A DNA stretch of 64,000 nucleotides from Symsagittifera roscoffensis (lineage: Eukaryota; Xenacoelomorpha; Acoela; Convolutidae): NCBI RefSeq assembly GCF_963678635.1, contig NC_087065.1, forward strand, positions 48,672,381-48,736,380. Direction: 5' to 3'. Below, in pieces: positions 1-12,881 of the stretch. Made by a program: the position numbers and the translations under genes. The notes beneath the pieces are model-generated. The model saw only the letters and a program-made list of their open reading frames with translations, ran no database searches and was not told the origin of the DNA. Positions within the stretch are counted from its first letter, which is position 1; each line of letters starts with the position of its first letter.

Positions 1-2085
1 GGGGCCCTCTCGCTTGCCTCCCATTCTACATTGCATTTGTCCCCTGAAGTTGCACACTATCAGCTCGGCATCTTTCACTTTTCCAAAGAGTACCGTGTTG
101 CTCATACGCGCTCTGAGCACCTCTTGTTGACACCAATTTAGCGCCGTCCCATCCAGTATACTGATGAGACTCAAGTGCGTCACCGAGTGACGATACGTTG
201 TCACCAGGGGATCTGGGAACGCGTACGTCACTGCTGGACCATAAATGCAGGTCACCACCTCCTCTAGACCCCGGATTATCCCCATTGGGTCCGACCTCAT
301 TGCCAGGCATAGGTCCGTCAACAGAGGCATCCCTCTGTTCGTCTTCTTCCATTCTGGCCATTAGAATCCGCCATTCATTCCCTTCTGCTATCAGGATCAA
401 GACCGCGTACACGAACTGTAGGGCGGGTGGCATACTCGCGTATCCAGGGGATGTGGTAAACACCACCTTCGTCTTGGACCCAAATCTCGAGACAACACTC
501 TCTTGCACTTCATTCATCGCCGCAAACAATGCCTGAATGGCTTCCCATATCTTCCTCGATGTCGGAATTTCATCGCCCTTTAGTTGCTCAAGAAGTCCCA
601 TCGCGTGCAGGTGATCATTCATTCCTGCAAACAATAGCAGCTCAGGTTCACAGGGCATCTCCGACTTTATTGCCACCACCAGAGTTAACATCTGATTTAA
701 TTCAGCTCCTGGCAAAGAGTATATCAGAGTCTCCGGCCAGAACAACTTGGGAGACGTTCCTTCGAAGTCTGATCCCGCCACAATGACTACTCTCGCAGCA
801 GCTGGATCTGCTCTATCATAAACTGCCAGGGTTTTGGCCAGCTGGGTACTCCCACAGGGCTTCCCGTACCTGGGATCTTCCGCCAATTTCGAGCCTTCGT
901 AAGCGGCATCTGGCAATCCCGTTCCCCCCGGATTGAGCAGCTTGTCTACCACCTTCAACTGTGCCGGGGTCGCCAACCTGATCCTGGCGATGCTCGTTCG
1001 GTGTTTGGGAGGTTCTGCTATGGGTCCAGGACTCCCCAACAGCTTGAGAGGTCTGTAATTGATGGGTCCCATGATCGCTTTTGTGGGAATTCCAGTCAGA
1101 TCCGCGGTCTCCATCAATTTCGTTCTCGAGAAGTGCGCCTCATGAGCTTTCAACCAGTCCACGCAGTGATGCCTGTTTAAATCCTCGTGCGACACTCGTT
1201 CAATCCCCAGGGTCTCCGCCAATTCTCGCCTGCATTCCAAACCCTCCAGGTCCAGCCCTTTCACCTTCTCAGGATATCTCAAGCGAGCGGTCTCCATAGA
1301 CCTCTTTTCCCGTTTGCTCTCTGCCACTACCACTGAGGATATCGCCGAGCCTGGAGGTGTTGATGACGTCACCTCCTCAGACTCCATCGGCGTGGCACTC
1401 TGCAATCTGGTCTGGCTGCTCCTTGAACTGTCTCTAGTGTCAACTCTCGGTCCCAAGCGACCAGACAAGGCCCTTGAGGCAAGGAATGGTGGGTTCGGAG
1501 GTGGTCCTAATGTGAATTGGGCTGTCTCTAGCAGATCCGCCTCTAGCGCGTTTATGTGTTCTTGGAAGACGTCGTTTAGCCACTCTGCTCCCCTTGGTCT
1601 ATCGAAATGGATTCCATCATTGGAGGTGTCTTCAGGGAATCCCTCTTTCTCCATGCGCTCTGCCACGTCCAACAGTCTGACAGGGAGCACATTCTTCCGG
1701 TGGATGTCTCGTATCACCTTGTTTAGGTTCCGCACCTTCTCGTTCATCTCCAAGGCGTGCTGATCAAACATCATGTTGTAGGGGACAGTACATACCGTCA
1801 ACAGGATGGGGTCCATCTGAATCCTCAGTTCCTCAAGAAGGCAGCTCACCTTATCGTGCAGCCTTGTTATTTTCCTCGCTTCTCCCCTTGATACATCGTT
1901 GGTCCCGACCATCAGGGTCACCGTGTATACTTTGGTCATCCCCAGCATGTCAAGCGTTGCCAACATCTGTGGCGTGGCAGCTCCAGCGAAACTCAAGATT
2001 CCTGTCTGCCAGTGCGATCGGATCCGGGTCAACACCCGCACCAGGCTGTCCCCTACGATTAGTACTGCACCAAGTACTGCACCCA
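1..2085 (-). pseudogene. Element A second module: SGNH/GDSL esterase domain and downstream part (broken)
   Basis: The minus-strand reading begins near 2085 with a block-I esterase motif (VGDSL), then GTND, then DGIHFD. These are the nucleophile, oxyanion and Asp-His blocks of SGNH hydrolases. Farther on there is a second esterase-like stretch with GSDF in place of GDSL, and GMND. It aligns with element B's large ORF throughout. At about position 345 roughly 330 residues present in B are missing, and the frame shifts. In the shifted frame, positions 345 to 1 resume homology to B around its residues 1270-1395. A frameshift near 2060 separates this part from the coiled-coil segment. The module is truncated by the window edge. 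Confidence 0.8.
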
Positions 2086-2955
2086 GGCCGCATCATGAAA
2101 GCAGTCTCTCCTAGCTTTCTGCTCCGCACTCCAGTCCAGCCGATTGTGCCTGTGGTACCTCCCCTCTGTATTCTTCTTATAACTCGAGATCACGACATTC
2201 CTAACCGGCTGTTCCCTCCACGTCGGGGGAAGCTCCGGTCTTGCCGAACTCTCACGACTCTTTTGTCGCAATCTCTCGCCCAGTTCTTTCAGACGCGATG
2301 AGCCGCCGCTCACCTGACTGTCACTCGAGGTCGAGGTTGGGGTATATCCCGGCAGCTCCACATCCATCAGTGGGCGTATGGGTTGCGTCTCTAGGCTACA
2401 AAAGGAAGACGTTGCGTCATTCGGTATCCAGACTTCCAACCCTTCACTCATGTGTTCTCGGGCCTCGCGGTCAAGGTTGAACCGTGCTCTTGCTCTGGGG
2501 GCTTCATCCACCTCCATACGTGACTCTGGCCTCGAGCTGGTGACCACTCGCTCCTTCGGCCTGGCTCCCTTCTGTGCATCAAGCTCGCGTTGTCGTTGTT
2601 CTATTCTGTCCAACTCCGACCTCAGTTGATCACGATTTGCGGCGTTCTCCCGCACCCTTAGCTCCTGTTGATGTTCAGCTTTTTGCATCTCAAGCAACCT
2701 CAGAGCCTGGTCTCGCTCGTTGACCGCCTGGTCCCTTTCCAGCTGAACCTTCTCCCGATCCAGCTTTGCCTGATCCCGATCGAGGTTCGCCTTATTCCTT
2801 TCCTTCTGCGTCTTCTCGAGCTCTTTCTTTAGAACACCTAGATCCGGATATGCCTCGGTCGTCTGTTGCGTTCGTGACATCGATGGCACCCTACTCGAGC
2901 TCTGGCATGTGGATCTTACTGTTGGCCTAGTCGGTAGTGGGAATTCCCCTGCCAT
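2059..2955 (-). pseudogene. Element A second module: coiled-coil segment
   Basis: An open minus-strand segment of about 298 codons. The first third is a strong Lys/Glu/Arg/Gln-rich coiled coil, with repeats of the type LDRDQAKLDREKVQLERDQ. The rest is polar and probably disordered. The corresponding place in element B also has a coiled coil ahead of the esterase domain. It is joined to its neighbours by frameshifts near 2950 and 2060, so in the ancestor this was one protein with the segments on both sides. Function is unknown; a coiled coil here suggests oligomerisation (inference). Confidence 0.75.
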
Positions 2956-3268
2956 ATTCGGTATTGTTATTCAGGCCAGGATTCCTTGCCAAGTCAAAAC
3001 CCCTTACTCCTCCATCCACATTCCAAGACAACCATCTGGTCTGTTCTTGGTTCGATATTCCCTCGGTGGTGTAGCCGATCATCAAGACAGCCTCCGTCGC
3101 AGACTCCCTGCATTCACCCTGGTCTTCCAACTGGAGGATGGCATTCAGCATTATCGCCATTCTCTCGTCTATTTGGGTATAATCCAGGTCCCTCAGGCGT
3201 CTGTACAGCTCATCAAGAGTAGGCTTCTTCAGGGCCGCGGGCATGGATTTCCAGAATCTGTCTGCCAT
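2927..3268 (-). pseudogene. Element A second module: N-terminal segment
   Basis: A minus-strand reading of 113 codons starting at ATG 3268. It matches the small N-terminal segment of element B's second module (27385-27591 and onwards): shared features include YRRL, an acidic stretch, and a later DLAxxPGL motif. In A the codon aligned to B's in-frame TAG (27589) is a sense codon. That shows the two pieces in B were once a single frame. It ends by frameshift into the coiled-coil segment. No known domain is recognised. Confidence 0.7.
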
Positions 3269-3788
3269 TCTCTGTGACTTCGGGATGTATACAGGTATGT
3301 GTTAACCAGCTCAAGAATTACCTTACCGGCTCAAGAATTACCTTACCGACTCAAGTATTACCCAACTCAAGAATTCTCTCGAAATGTTCCCTTGCAAATA
3401 CTTGCTGTAAGTGCCGATTATCGCGAGGTCGATCAAGGTTTCTCTCTCTCTTTCTCGCTTGAGTATAGTTGGACTTTCAACTTTGTTTTTCAAACTTGAT
3501 CTGAAAACAGAAAGCATATTGAAACCTGACATGTCATGTTCCTAACCTAGGGACCCCCCTTTTACCAGTATGGTTAAAATCTTATCATTCTCATATCACT
3601 TAAAACAATTCAATTGGAATTTCCTCAAAAGCATGCAGATTCATTTTATGTTTTAGCACCGTTAACTATTTTTTAAAATTCAATTGTCATGCCAATCATA
3701 TCTTAAGATCCTTTTACCTGCGCCGCACCCCAGTACCTAACTCAAGACTCCTCCCTCACACCCGACTCGATATCCCCATGTACCCGAC
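3269..3788. other. Element A spacer between pol and second module
   Basis: A non-coding AT-rich spacer of 520 bp, in the same place as B's 26973-27384 spacer. It holds a short tandem repeat (3305-3378) and no convincing open frame. If the second module is expressed by splicing, the acceptor should lie near here, but I see no clear-cut one in A. Confidence 0.6.
3305..3378. repeat. Short tandem repeat, about 20-bp unit
   Basis: Two near-perfect and two shortened copies of a unit like CTCAAGAATTACCTTACCGG in head-to-tail order, just upstream (minus sense) of the second module's start codon in element A. Confidence 0.75.
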
Positions 3789-4364
3789 TCAGGCGATGCT
3801 CAAGTAGTACTTCTTATGAAGATACACCATTATCTCAGTTTCTGCAAAGACCACATGTAGGATAGCGTACAATTCCCTCGGGCTCAGTTTGCCCCTGTTT
3901 GGGTCATACACCGGCATTGAGACCTCTGTTATCCCTCTTTCAATCATGAAGTCTCGTAATCTTGTTAGTGCCAATATCACGTGTTCGGGATCGATTGTGT
4001 TCCTGTCATTGACCCTCGTTACTAGGAAGCACAGATATTTGCCCGGGACTTGTGCCACTGACGGTGGAAACGCTGCCATCCCTCCCAGTCCTGGTCTCTG
4101 TCTGAACAGAAACTCTACATTCTGGTACTCTCTTTTGAAGTCAGCTTCCAATCTTGATTTGAAACTCATGTCCGCCGTGATGCAGATCGCGCTGGTCCTG
4201 TTTGACAGGTTGAAGTCGCTATCCGTTATCATGATGTTCTCCGAGTATTCATTGGGTATTTCGAATTTCGTTTTGAAATTCCGACCTATAGTAGGCTCTG
4301 GCTCTTCTTCCTCCAGTTCCAATTCGCTCGTTTCTCTCACTTCCTTGAGCTTCTTTATCATCAA
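3789..4364 (-). pseudogene. Element A pol C-terminus: macro domain
   Basis: A minus-strand segment of 191 codons forming the C-terminal end of the A polyprotein, separated from integrase by a one-base insertion in a T run near 4360. It shows the pattern of a macro (ADP-ribose-binding) domain: an ITADMSF block followed by a helix with FKREY, then LGGMAAFP, a hydrophobic YLCFLVTR strand, a long helix, and MPVYDPNRG where canonical macro domains have a P-x-x-G-x-G type loop. It aligns with B over its whole length, so the domain is a conserved part of the family. The ADP-ribose activity is inferred only. Confidence 0.7.
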
Positions 4365-6498
4365 AATTTTCGGTGTGGGTAAGTCCTACCCCAACTCCCC
4401 GGACAAAAATATTTATCGACGTCCCCGTCGATGTTGTCGGGTCTGAATTGTCCTGAGGAATGTCCAGTGGCCTGTCTGTTGCCGTCCATCCGAAAAGAGG
4501 GTCCTCTGTCTTCATGTAATTTGCTGCTGATACATCGACTTGCTGAATGCTTTGTCCTTCGCGGCTCTCGTCTTTGACATCACGCATCCACTCTAGAATC
4601 CTCAAGTTCGTGTTCTCCCTCCTCTCTATCTCACTCTGTTCGAGATCCGTTTCTACTTCTGGCGTCGAGTAATCATCCTGCGGATAATGACCACCATCAT
4701 CAATGACCTGCCATTCCTCTCCGGCTTCCAGATCGCCTGCCTTCAGTAATTCCTCGCCCAAATTGTCTGGCTGTATCCTATCGATCAAGAAGTCATCCCC
4801 GTACCTGTTGTACCTCATGCCGGTACGTTTACGATTGCCAGTCCTGGTTTCCGGTGGTGTTGGTCGATCCGGCTCCATCCACTTCGGCACCTCGTCTTGC
4901 TCCGGTTCGTTCCAGTCTTCTTCTACAAATGATCCTGCATCAGACCCCACTCCTATCTTTTCATTGTCGTCCAAACTCAAGTTCTCATTACCATCATTTT
5001 TCTCTCGAGTACCTTTCTCATTCACTTCACACGCTGGCTCTACCACCAGGTACTCAATACCCTCCATGTCCTTCGGTATGCACCAATCCTCTGGGGACGG
5101 GACGTGAGGCTTCAGATTTTCATAATGTGCCGCTCGCCCAGTACTCAAGCGATAGAACCGTCCTTGTTGATGAACCTCCGTTATCATGAATGGTCCCCTC
5201 CACTTCTTGAGTAGTTTCTTTGTTCCCTTGGGCGGTATTACATTTTGGAAGACCCACACGTATTGGCCCACTTCATATGGCTTTGCTCTTAATATTTTTT
5301 TGTCGTATTTCCTGCGTTGCCTCATTTGCGCTTGCGCCGTGTTCCTCCTGCATAGCTCGTTCAACTCCTGTTGTCTTTTGATCGCTTCTTTCACGTATGC
5401 CTGAGGCGACGTCCTTTTCCCCTCGTATTCTGGGTAAAAGAATGTTAGAGGCATTGCTCTCTCCCTGCCCGTCAACATCATGAAAGGACTGATGCCCGTA
5501 GTTGAGTGCTGTGTACTGTTGTAGGCTCCTACTACCTGTGGCAGGTATTTGTCCCAGTCCGTCATGTATCTTGAGCAGTACACCCTTAACATGTTGACCA
5601 GTGTCCTGTTTTGTCTCTCTACCAACCCATTGGTCTGCGGATGATAGGTCGTCGAGTGTGCTTGAGCAATGTGCGATCTCTTCATCAATTCTTTTGTCAA
5701 GTCCCCCACAAAAGCTTTGCCGTTGTCCGACTGGAAAGTCATTGGACAACCATACCGCGATATCCAATGCGTTATCAGATGATCACATGTCTCTTCGGCC
5801 GAGGCTGTCTGGCACGGAACCGCTTCCGCCAACTTTGTGAAGTGATCTATTATAACCAGTATCTGGTTGTATCCCGACTCTGTCATGCAGATTTTTTGAT
5901 GGTCTATCTGCACCACTTCATTGAACTCCGAGCTCTCAACGGACTTGAGGGGAAACTTCATCTTCCTTGGGTCTTTTACCTGGAGACATGCCAGGCAGGC
6001 ATTCACCCATCTCTCGCAAGCTTTTCTCATTCCTGGCCAATCAAATCTGTGAAGTATCCTTTGTTGTACTTTGTCTATCCCCTGGTGACCCATCTGGTCG
6101 TGTGATCTGAAAAGCACCTCTGTCTGGTACAATTGTGGTAGTATGATGAGGTTGTGTTTGTGTAATATCTTTTCCTCATCTCTCCTCTTGCACGCTACCA
6201 CTCCATCAGCTGTGTGATAAAGTAAGTCTTTCTTTTCTTTGTAGAACTGGCTCAAGATCTTGTAGCTGTCTTCCTCAAGTTCCCCCTTCTCCTTGACCCC
6301 CGACTGGATCCATTTGGAGAGGTTACTTGTCATTTTGTCATTCTTCTGGGCTCTTATTAGGTCTGACAGCCTATATCTTGCCTTGACATGCTCCTTTAGC
6401 GCCATGATCTGTCCATTCATCTCACCAGGGTTGTGGATGTCATCACTCAGTTTCACGCATATCATCCTTTTCACGATTTTCATATCATCTTCTGGCAC
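4249..6498 (-). pseudogene. pol: Element A integrase region
   Basis: A minus-strand open segment of 749 codons. It contains an HHCC zinc-binding domain (HDQMGH, later CLAC) and the catalytic core with the D,D-E triad visible in VQIDHQK, FQSDNGKAF and NGLVERQNR. A GPY/F-type module follows (KKWRGPFMITEVHQ). After this comes a long acidic tail leading towards the macro domain. At the start the frame is disrupted: a short partial duplication (RIWCQK / RMICVK) and a frameshift lie at about 6485, where it should join RNase H. All three catalytic residues are still present. Confidence 0.9.
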
Positions 6499-9400
6499 CA
6501 GATTCGTTCTGATGTTTGAGTTGCATGATAGTCCCTGAATGGTTTCCTTGCGACCGCAATTTTCTCAAGTTCCTCACCACCTCGCATCTCCTGTATGTCC
6601 ATGTTGTATGTTCCTGAAGATGGATCCGTCTGTAACTCCCTGTCGTGGTGCCTTGTCTTCTCTTCCGCCAGTATCATGCACAGACTGTCCTGGTTTTCGC
6701 TGCTCTCATCCGAGTCTTCATCCCATCCTTCACGCTCCCCTGACAATTTTCCTTCTCCGGTTCCTTCCTCCGTGAACCTGGAACACTCCCCGGACTCTTG
6801 ACCTAGTCCCAGGTGTTCAGTATCTTCCTTGAACGTCACTTTCTTTTTCCTAACCTTGGTCTGCTCCAGAATGTCTTCGGGGATTTTGTCAACTAGTGAC
6901 CGCACGACATCTTTGCTGTCAGTGACGCTTCCTCTTGATGAGTCAGTATCGTTCACTGTCTCTTTTCTCCGAAGTATAGTGAATTCCGGTTTCTCTTTAC
7001 CCTTCTCCTGGATCACTGGCTTATCATCTGATAGTTTCTCTAGCAACCTCATTAAGTCATCATCTATCTGTGCAGTTCCTGCTTCCACCTGTTTAAGATC
7101 ATAGCCTTTTGCCTTGAGCGTCTCCTTCACGATCTTCGACTTGAGTATAATCTCAATCGGAATCCTCTTGCTCTTCCTCAAGATGGTCTTCTCTGGAGGC
7201 TCTTTAGGCAATTCAGGATGATCTTCTATCGGTTTGCCTGACTTGTCCAGCCATCTCGTGAGTGGAAGACTGTCGTACGTTTCCTTGTCCATGAATGAGA
7301 AGCCATCTTTGATTTCAGGTCTGTCTGCTTCTCTTTGCTCTTGTCTCTCATAGAACTCCGTCTTCTTACTCAAGCTGTCGGCATTCTGATGTTTATCTCG
7401 CGTTCTATGCTCAATTATCATGTTGTATCCGTCCAGGCGAACTATCCACCTCCCAATGTAACTTTGGTCCATTGAGTACGTTTTCAGCCAGCTCAGTGCT
7501 CTGTTGTCGACTCGCAACTTGAATGGCTCACTGCCCAGGTATGCCCTGTATTTCTCGACAAAGGTAACCACCGCGAACATCTCAGCTTTCGGTGCTCTGT
7601 ACTTCATTTCCGTGTCACTCAGGACTTTGCTCCCGTACGCTATTGGTCTCAAGACTGTCTTCCCATTCCATTCTTGTTCTTGGTGGAGAATCCCAGAAAT
7701 CGCGACCACCGACGCATCCGTGTCCAGCACGTACATCCCTTTCTCAGTCGGCATACCCAGTACTGGTGCCTCACATAGCTCTTTCTTTATCCTCTGGAAT
7801 GACTCTTCTGCTGCGTTGTTCCATGTGAACTTCTTGCCCTTGTGTCTCATTAATTGTTGCATCGGGTATACCTTGTCTGCATAGCCTTTGATGAACTCTC
7901 TATAATAGTTAGCGAAACCCAGGAAGCTCATCAACTGGTGCTCTGTCTTCGGTGATTTCCAGGTCAGGACTGCTTCCACGGCGTCCGTATCAGGTCTGAT
8001 GCCGTGCTTGTCTACCATCCTGCCCAAGTATTTTATTGAGTCCTTGAGTATCTCGCACTTTGATGGTTTGCATTTTAGCCCCGACCTCTTCATGCATGCA
8101 AACACTTCGTCTAGTCTCTCAATGTGGTCTTCCAGTGTTGGCGTCGCTATTACCACGTCATCCACGTAGCACATTACCAGGTTGCCATACTTCTTCGTTA
8201 CGCCTATCAGCGCGTGTGCCATCAACCGCTGAAACGTGGCTGTGGCATTGCAAAGTCCAAACGGCATCCGTTTCCATTGAAACAGACCCAACTCGCAGGC
8301 AAACCCTGTCTTGTCCCTGTCCTGCTTCCTTAGTGGTACTTGCCAAAAGGCCGAGCCTAAATCAAGAGTCGTAAAAAATTTTGCATCACCTAACTTCGAG
8401 AGGCTCTCATCAATCCTAGGTATGGGATAGGCATCATTCACCGTGACGGAGTTCAGGTATCGAAAGTCACAACAAAACCTCAACTGGTCGCCTTTCTTTT
8501 TGGCCATCACTACTCCACACGCCCACGGTGACTTGGATGGTTCTATCATGTCATACTCTAGTAACGTCTCGATCTCTTTTCTACACGCGTCCGATTTGTG
8601 TGGGGTCATGCGCCTCGCCCCCTCCCTGTGTGGTACCGCGTTTTCCTCAAGTTCTATTTCATGCTCAACGAAATTACAACACCCGATATCCGCCTTATGC
8701 CTCGAAAAAACTTCCTCGTTCCGCTCTAGTACGTCCTTGATGGCTTCGAGCTGTTCATCTTTCAGTTTGCCCCTCAAATGTTCAATCTCCGGCAGGACCG
8801 GTTTTTCATTTTTCATTTCATCTAGTGTGGGTCGCTCTGGAAAGTTCGAACAGCTCGAAAGACCATCATCCTTTTCTGACTTAAGTGATTTAATAAGACC
8901 TGAAGAATCATTTATTTTCTGCAATCGTCTCAAGATACAAATTTTGTCCCTGTGATTGGGACAATCAACAACTTCATTTTGTTTTGAGTTCTCAATTGTT
9001 TCATATCGAGTTTTAACCGGTAAAGCATATCCCAGTTTCCTCCCTCTCTGTATCGTGATCGGTATATCAAGGGTATTCAACAAGACACTGACGCAGAGGC
9101 CGCTCTTCGTTTTCGAAAATGATCTTCCTAAAACAGCAGCACTTTGACTATTAGGATTCGGAACTATGCACACTTGCTTGTTGTCACTTAGTTCATTGTA
9201 ATTTTTCATCCTCAAACTTACGATTGCCGCTTTATTAGCTTTTAGCCTCACCCTCCTACTCAAGAATACCGGTGCTTTGTTTTCATTTGCCATTATTAAA
9301 TTTACCGGTTTGATTGCGTACCTCCTATCCGGGTTCCGTATCCTGAACATTGCGTTATTTAGATCAATCGTTACGTCGAAATTCCTGATGAAGTCTCTGC

Positions 9401-9809
9401 CCAAAATAAATTGGTCAGATTCATCTAGGTTTTCTACCACGATAAAGCTCATCCACAGGTTACGTTCCCCCAAATTGAGGGCTATTATTGGCGTCCTGCC
9501 CAGCACCCGAAGGGCCCCTTTGTTTGCAGCCGACAGCCGTATTCTCGAGTCTATCAAGTCGCCTTTGTCAAAGCCCATCCTCTCCCAAGTTTCGATTGGT
9601 ATGACGCTCAAGACTGCTCCCGTGTCAAGCAACCCACGCAACTGAGTCTTTTTGCCACTTATATCCAGCACGTGCCCTGTCACATCTGCCTCCGTCCCGA
9701 TGTGCATTGCATCTTCTTCAAGCATGGCGCAGTGTCCAATCGATCTCACTTTCAATTCTTCTTTCCCTACGTAGATTTGTCCAATTAGGTCTTCGTCACA
9801 TGTTATCAT
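6480..9809 (-). pseudogene. pol: Element A protease, reverse transcriptase and RNase H
   Basis: A minus-strand open segment of 1,109 codons. In order: an aspartic protease with LLDTGAVLS, ending in ILGRDF; a linker; RT with the catalytic YVDD (near 8150-8180); RNase H with LDTDAS and the DNRALSW and DKHQNADS blocks. A long acidic linker of roughly 400 residues then leads to integrase, much longer than the usual gypsy spacer. It joins gag upstream through a one-base deletion near 9835 and integrase downstream through a frameshift near 6485. The domain order PR-RT-RH-IN is that of Ty3/gypsy. Confidence 0.92.
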
Positions 9810-9835
9810 CGTCTTGGTATAGATGTTAATCCCAT

Positions 9836-10819
9836 CTATATTTTCATCACCTCGTGTGGACCATAAGCTTCAGTATATCTGCTATCAACACGTACCGACT
9901 TGCTGCCCCCTCTCATGAGTAGTGCTCTCAAGGCTCTAGAAGTCGTTTGTGGGCTTATACAGCTCAAGTAATCTGCGTACACGTCAATGTGCATTATCGT
10001 CTGGTCGCTCGGTTCGCTCAAGTTTCTGGTTACCTCGTGGCCGCCCACTGTGATTATCGACATTATTCTAGCCCCAATTTTCGATATTCCGAATGGCTTT
10101 GCCGTCACCATTTTTACAGTGTTACAATTCCCCGTCTTTGTTGAGCCCGGTACAGCCTCTGGTGTTTGGTTCGATCCGGTTAATGCTTCGTTGAAATTCT
10201 GTCTTTCGATCTCCAGCTTTAGTCGTTGCTCTATTTCTTTCGCAGCCAGATCCTGTTTTACTTTGGCAATTGCTTCCGTCGCCGCTTTCTCATAGTTTAT
10301 CTCTAGCGAGTTCCCAGCCGCGGACTCTATCGCACCATTAACATGTGTTACAGCTTTCACTGTTTTCGTCGGCAATTCCGTGCTTGGTGCTCCTAAGTTC
10401 CTAGATTCAAACTCGTTTTGTCTATTCCGCTGATTCTGCACTGCCGCTAATGCCAACTTATGTTTGGGGTGACTCTGGTCCTTGACCGCTTCCCAGAACA
10501 AGGGACAATCCATTCTGAAGTGCCCCTCCTGGTTAGAGAAGAAGCATCTTGCGCCTATCTTGATGATTAAGCCACTATAGTACTCGTGTTCCTCCATCTG
10601 GCTCATGTCCTCCTCATCTGGTGCATATCCTAGACTCTTCATGCCTTGTTTGTATGTTGTGCAGTCAGCCACGTGGCGATCCGCCGACCCGCAGTTCGCG
10701 CATGATCTGCGCTTGTCCATGTCATCTCTAGGCTTGTACCATGACGACCTCTGGGGTTGACTTCCCCCTTGCGTGTTCCTGTTTTCTGTATATGAGTATT
10801 TCTTGGGTTTCATCAGCAT
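9836..10819 (-). pseudogene. gag: Element A gag, nucleocapsid part
   Basis: A minus-strand segment of 327 codons in the same frame as the upstream gag segment, separated from it by an in-frame TGA at about 10828. It contains a CCHC zinc knuckle (CANCGSADRHVADC) and a second, damaged one (ARCFFSNQEGHFRMDC, where one Cys is replaced by Ser). A helical region follows, then the lead-in to protease. In element B both knuckles are intact. It ends at a stop caused by a one-base deletion just before protease. Confidence 0.88.
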
Positions 10820-10828
10820 GTATTCCCT

Positions 10829-12592
10829 TCATTTCTGTCTCATTTCTTCTGGGGTTGGTGCGCTGTCTTTCGACAATGTGTAGTATGTTGCTAACATTGT
10901 CCTTAAGTCGTCACTTTTTACCCCATCAATAAACTTCGAGGCAATGCTAAAGTTTCTTCTGTTTGTCGACTCCTCTGGGTCACTCCTTCTTCTCAAGCTC
11001 TCGAGATCATCTAGGAACCGAACTATTGACTCGTCGTCCCTCTGCCTTCTCTTTTCAAATCGCATCATCGCTTGGTGACCCTTCATGCCTGACCCGAATC
11101 GATTCAGCAATATCTCGAAGATCTTGTCCGCGGTATCGCGTTCTTCTTCTTTCTTTGCAACCACGCATTTCAATGCCGTGCCTTCCAGGTTACTGAGTAT
11201 GGCTGTCCATGCTTGCCTTTCATCATTTAAGTTATCTTGTTCTAGATGTAATCTCATCACTTCCACCCACGTGTCAATGCATCCATCTGAGTCGTCTTTG
11301 AATTCTTTTGGCTTCTTGAAAGTTTTCCTTGATTTTCCGTCTCTCCTATCGCTCGAGTTAGTGTTCCTCGTGGCGAAGGCCTCTAGAGTCCTATTCATCA
11401 TCTCCCAAGTGCTTGCCCATGTCATGGCATCCGGACCTGCGTTGCTGCTAGCTGTTGAGTCCCCCGGACCACTCGTTGTGTTTGAATTCCCACTTTTCAT
11501 GATTGTTTTATCAGCCGTTGGTGATATGCTCACCGTATTCCGGGTTAAGGGCAACGGTGTCGATTGCCGTTTGCCCCTTTGTGGTTCCACAAAGTCAACT
11601 CTGGTGCCTTGCGTGCGATCCGCTGCCGGTCTTTCTTGTGAGGTAGAATTTCTCAAGATTGCATCCAATTTCGTCTGTATTGCACCTGAACTTTCGGCCT
11701 GATTCTTGCTCATTGTGTCCAGCCTCTTTTCCAGGCTACCTATTTGGCTGTTGACATCATCATATCGGTTTTTCAACTGTTGCAAATCTTTTTTGATGTT
11801 CCCTTCTTGTTCTTTATTGGTGGCTTCTACCTTATCTGTCATCTCCTTGAGTCTCTCGTCTGTTGCCTTAGCCAGGTTAAAATAACTATCCAGATACTCG
11901 TGTTTGTTGTATCTTAATTCTTTTCTTATCACTTCTCTGTCCTCTTCGCTGTGCTTCAGCTTTTTGTCGATCTGATTCAGTTTTGCCATCAAGTCACCTA
12001 GCTCAAGAGTAGCCTCTTCATGGTCAGCCGTTGGTCTTTCTTCGGCCGTTGCTTCTGCTTTAGTTTGTTCCTCTCTCGGATTGGCTTCTGTCGTCTTCGT
12101 GCTCACTGTCCCAAATGTTCGTGCTCTTTCAGCTTTTGGTTCCTCAGTCACGTTCTCTTTCGTTTTTATTCCGACCATCATCGCCAACCTTTCTGTAAAA
12201 GATGTCTTTTTTACTTGAGAGTCTTCTTTCACCGTTTCTTCGGTGTTGCCTATTGCATCTTCCACATCGTCTATTGGTGAGAACTCTATGGAATTCGGGT
12301 TTGGTTCTTCTGCATTGGGCATTGGAGTTGACTCCGTCGTCTTTTTCTCCAGTTCATCTACGCTCTGGTCTGGTGTCTCTAGGTCGATTTCGATTGTAGG
12401 CTCCACCTCTTTTTCCCTCGCATCTTCTCGCGTCTTGCTCTCGGTGCCACTCCTCGTGCTGACCATGCTAACTGAAAAGTTATTTCTTGTTTTGCCTGGG
12501 CCCCTTGATGTTGTTCCACGCAGCGACGAGTTATATTTCGTGTTTGATCCACTTGACCTTTTTTCAAGCACCGGTACCCTACTCCGTCTCAT
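10829..12592 (-). pseudogene. gag: Element A gag, N-terminal and capsid part
   Basis: A minus-strand frame of 587 codons from ATG 12592. The first part is polar and acidic, the middle is a coiled coil, and the last 170 residues are a retrotransposon-gag capsid domain. Landmarks are KKPKEFKDDSDGCIDTW, LLNRFGSGMKGHQAMMRFEKRRQRDDESIVRFLDDLE and SKFIDGVK motifs, matched almost residue for residue in element B. The frame stops at TGA (10826-10828), where B has a sense codon, and the reading then continues in frame in the nucleocapsid part. So this is a simple nonsense mutation. Confidence 0.88.
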
Positions 12593-12881
12593 TATTTCTA
12601 TTTACAATTGCTCTTATTTACAATATTATTTTATATACAATTCTATTCTAAGAATAAAAAATTTTGTGGAAACAAATTCTTAAAAGAAAATATACAACGT
12701 GATAAAAACCTTGTTCCAGTTCTCTAAAATTCCAGTTGTAATTTTACTTCAATTTTTATACTGTCCTTAGACTTCCAGTTACCGTCCCTACTCTTCTTCG
12801 TACCGTCCCAGGCTTCCTTTTACTGTCCCAAGACTGTTCGGTAATGTCCCAGTACTCCGTCAGTGTCCCAAGACCCCTGAA
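12593..12881. other. Element A leader segment (internal, duplicated copy)
   Basis: Non-coding AT-rich leader followed by GTCCC-containing degenerate repeats (12765-12880). It was carried along by the tandem duplication and now sits between the two gag copies. The same sequence is at 38107-38395. Confidence 0.8.

Noticed and set aside
3889-4446. Plus-strand open frames within elements A and B opposite the pol and gag genes
   Set aside because: They are antisense shadows of strongly conserved coding frames and show no domain or initiation context of their own.
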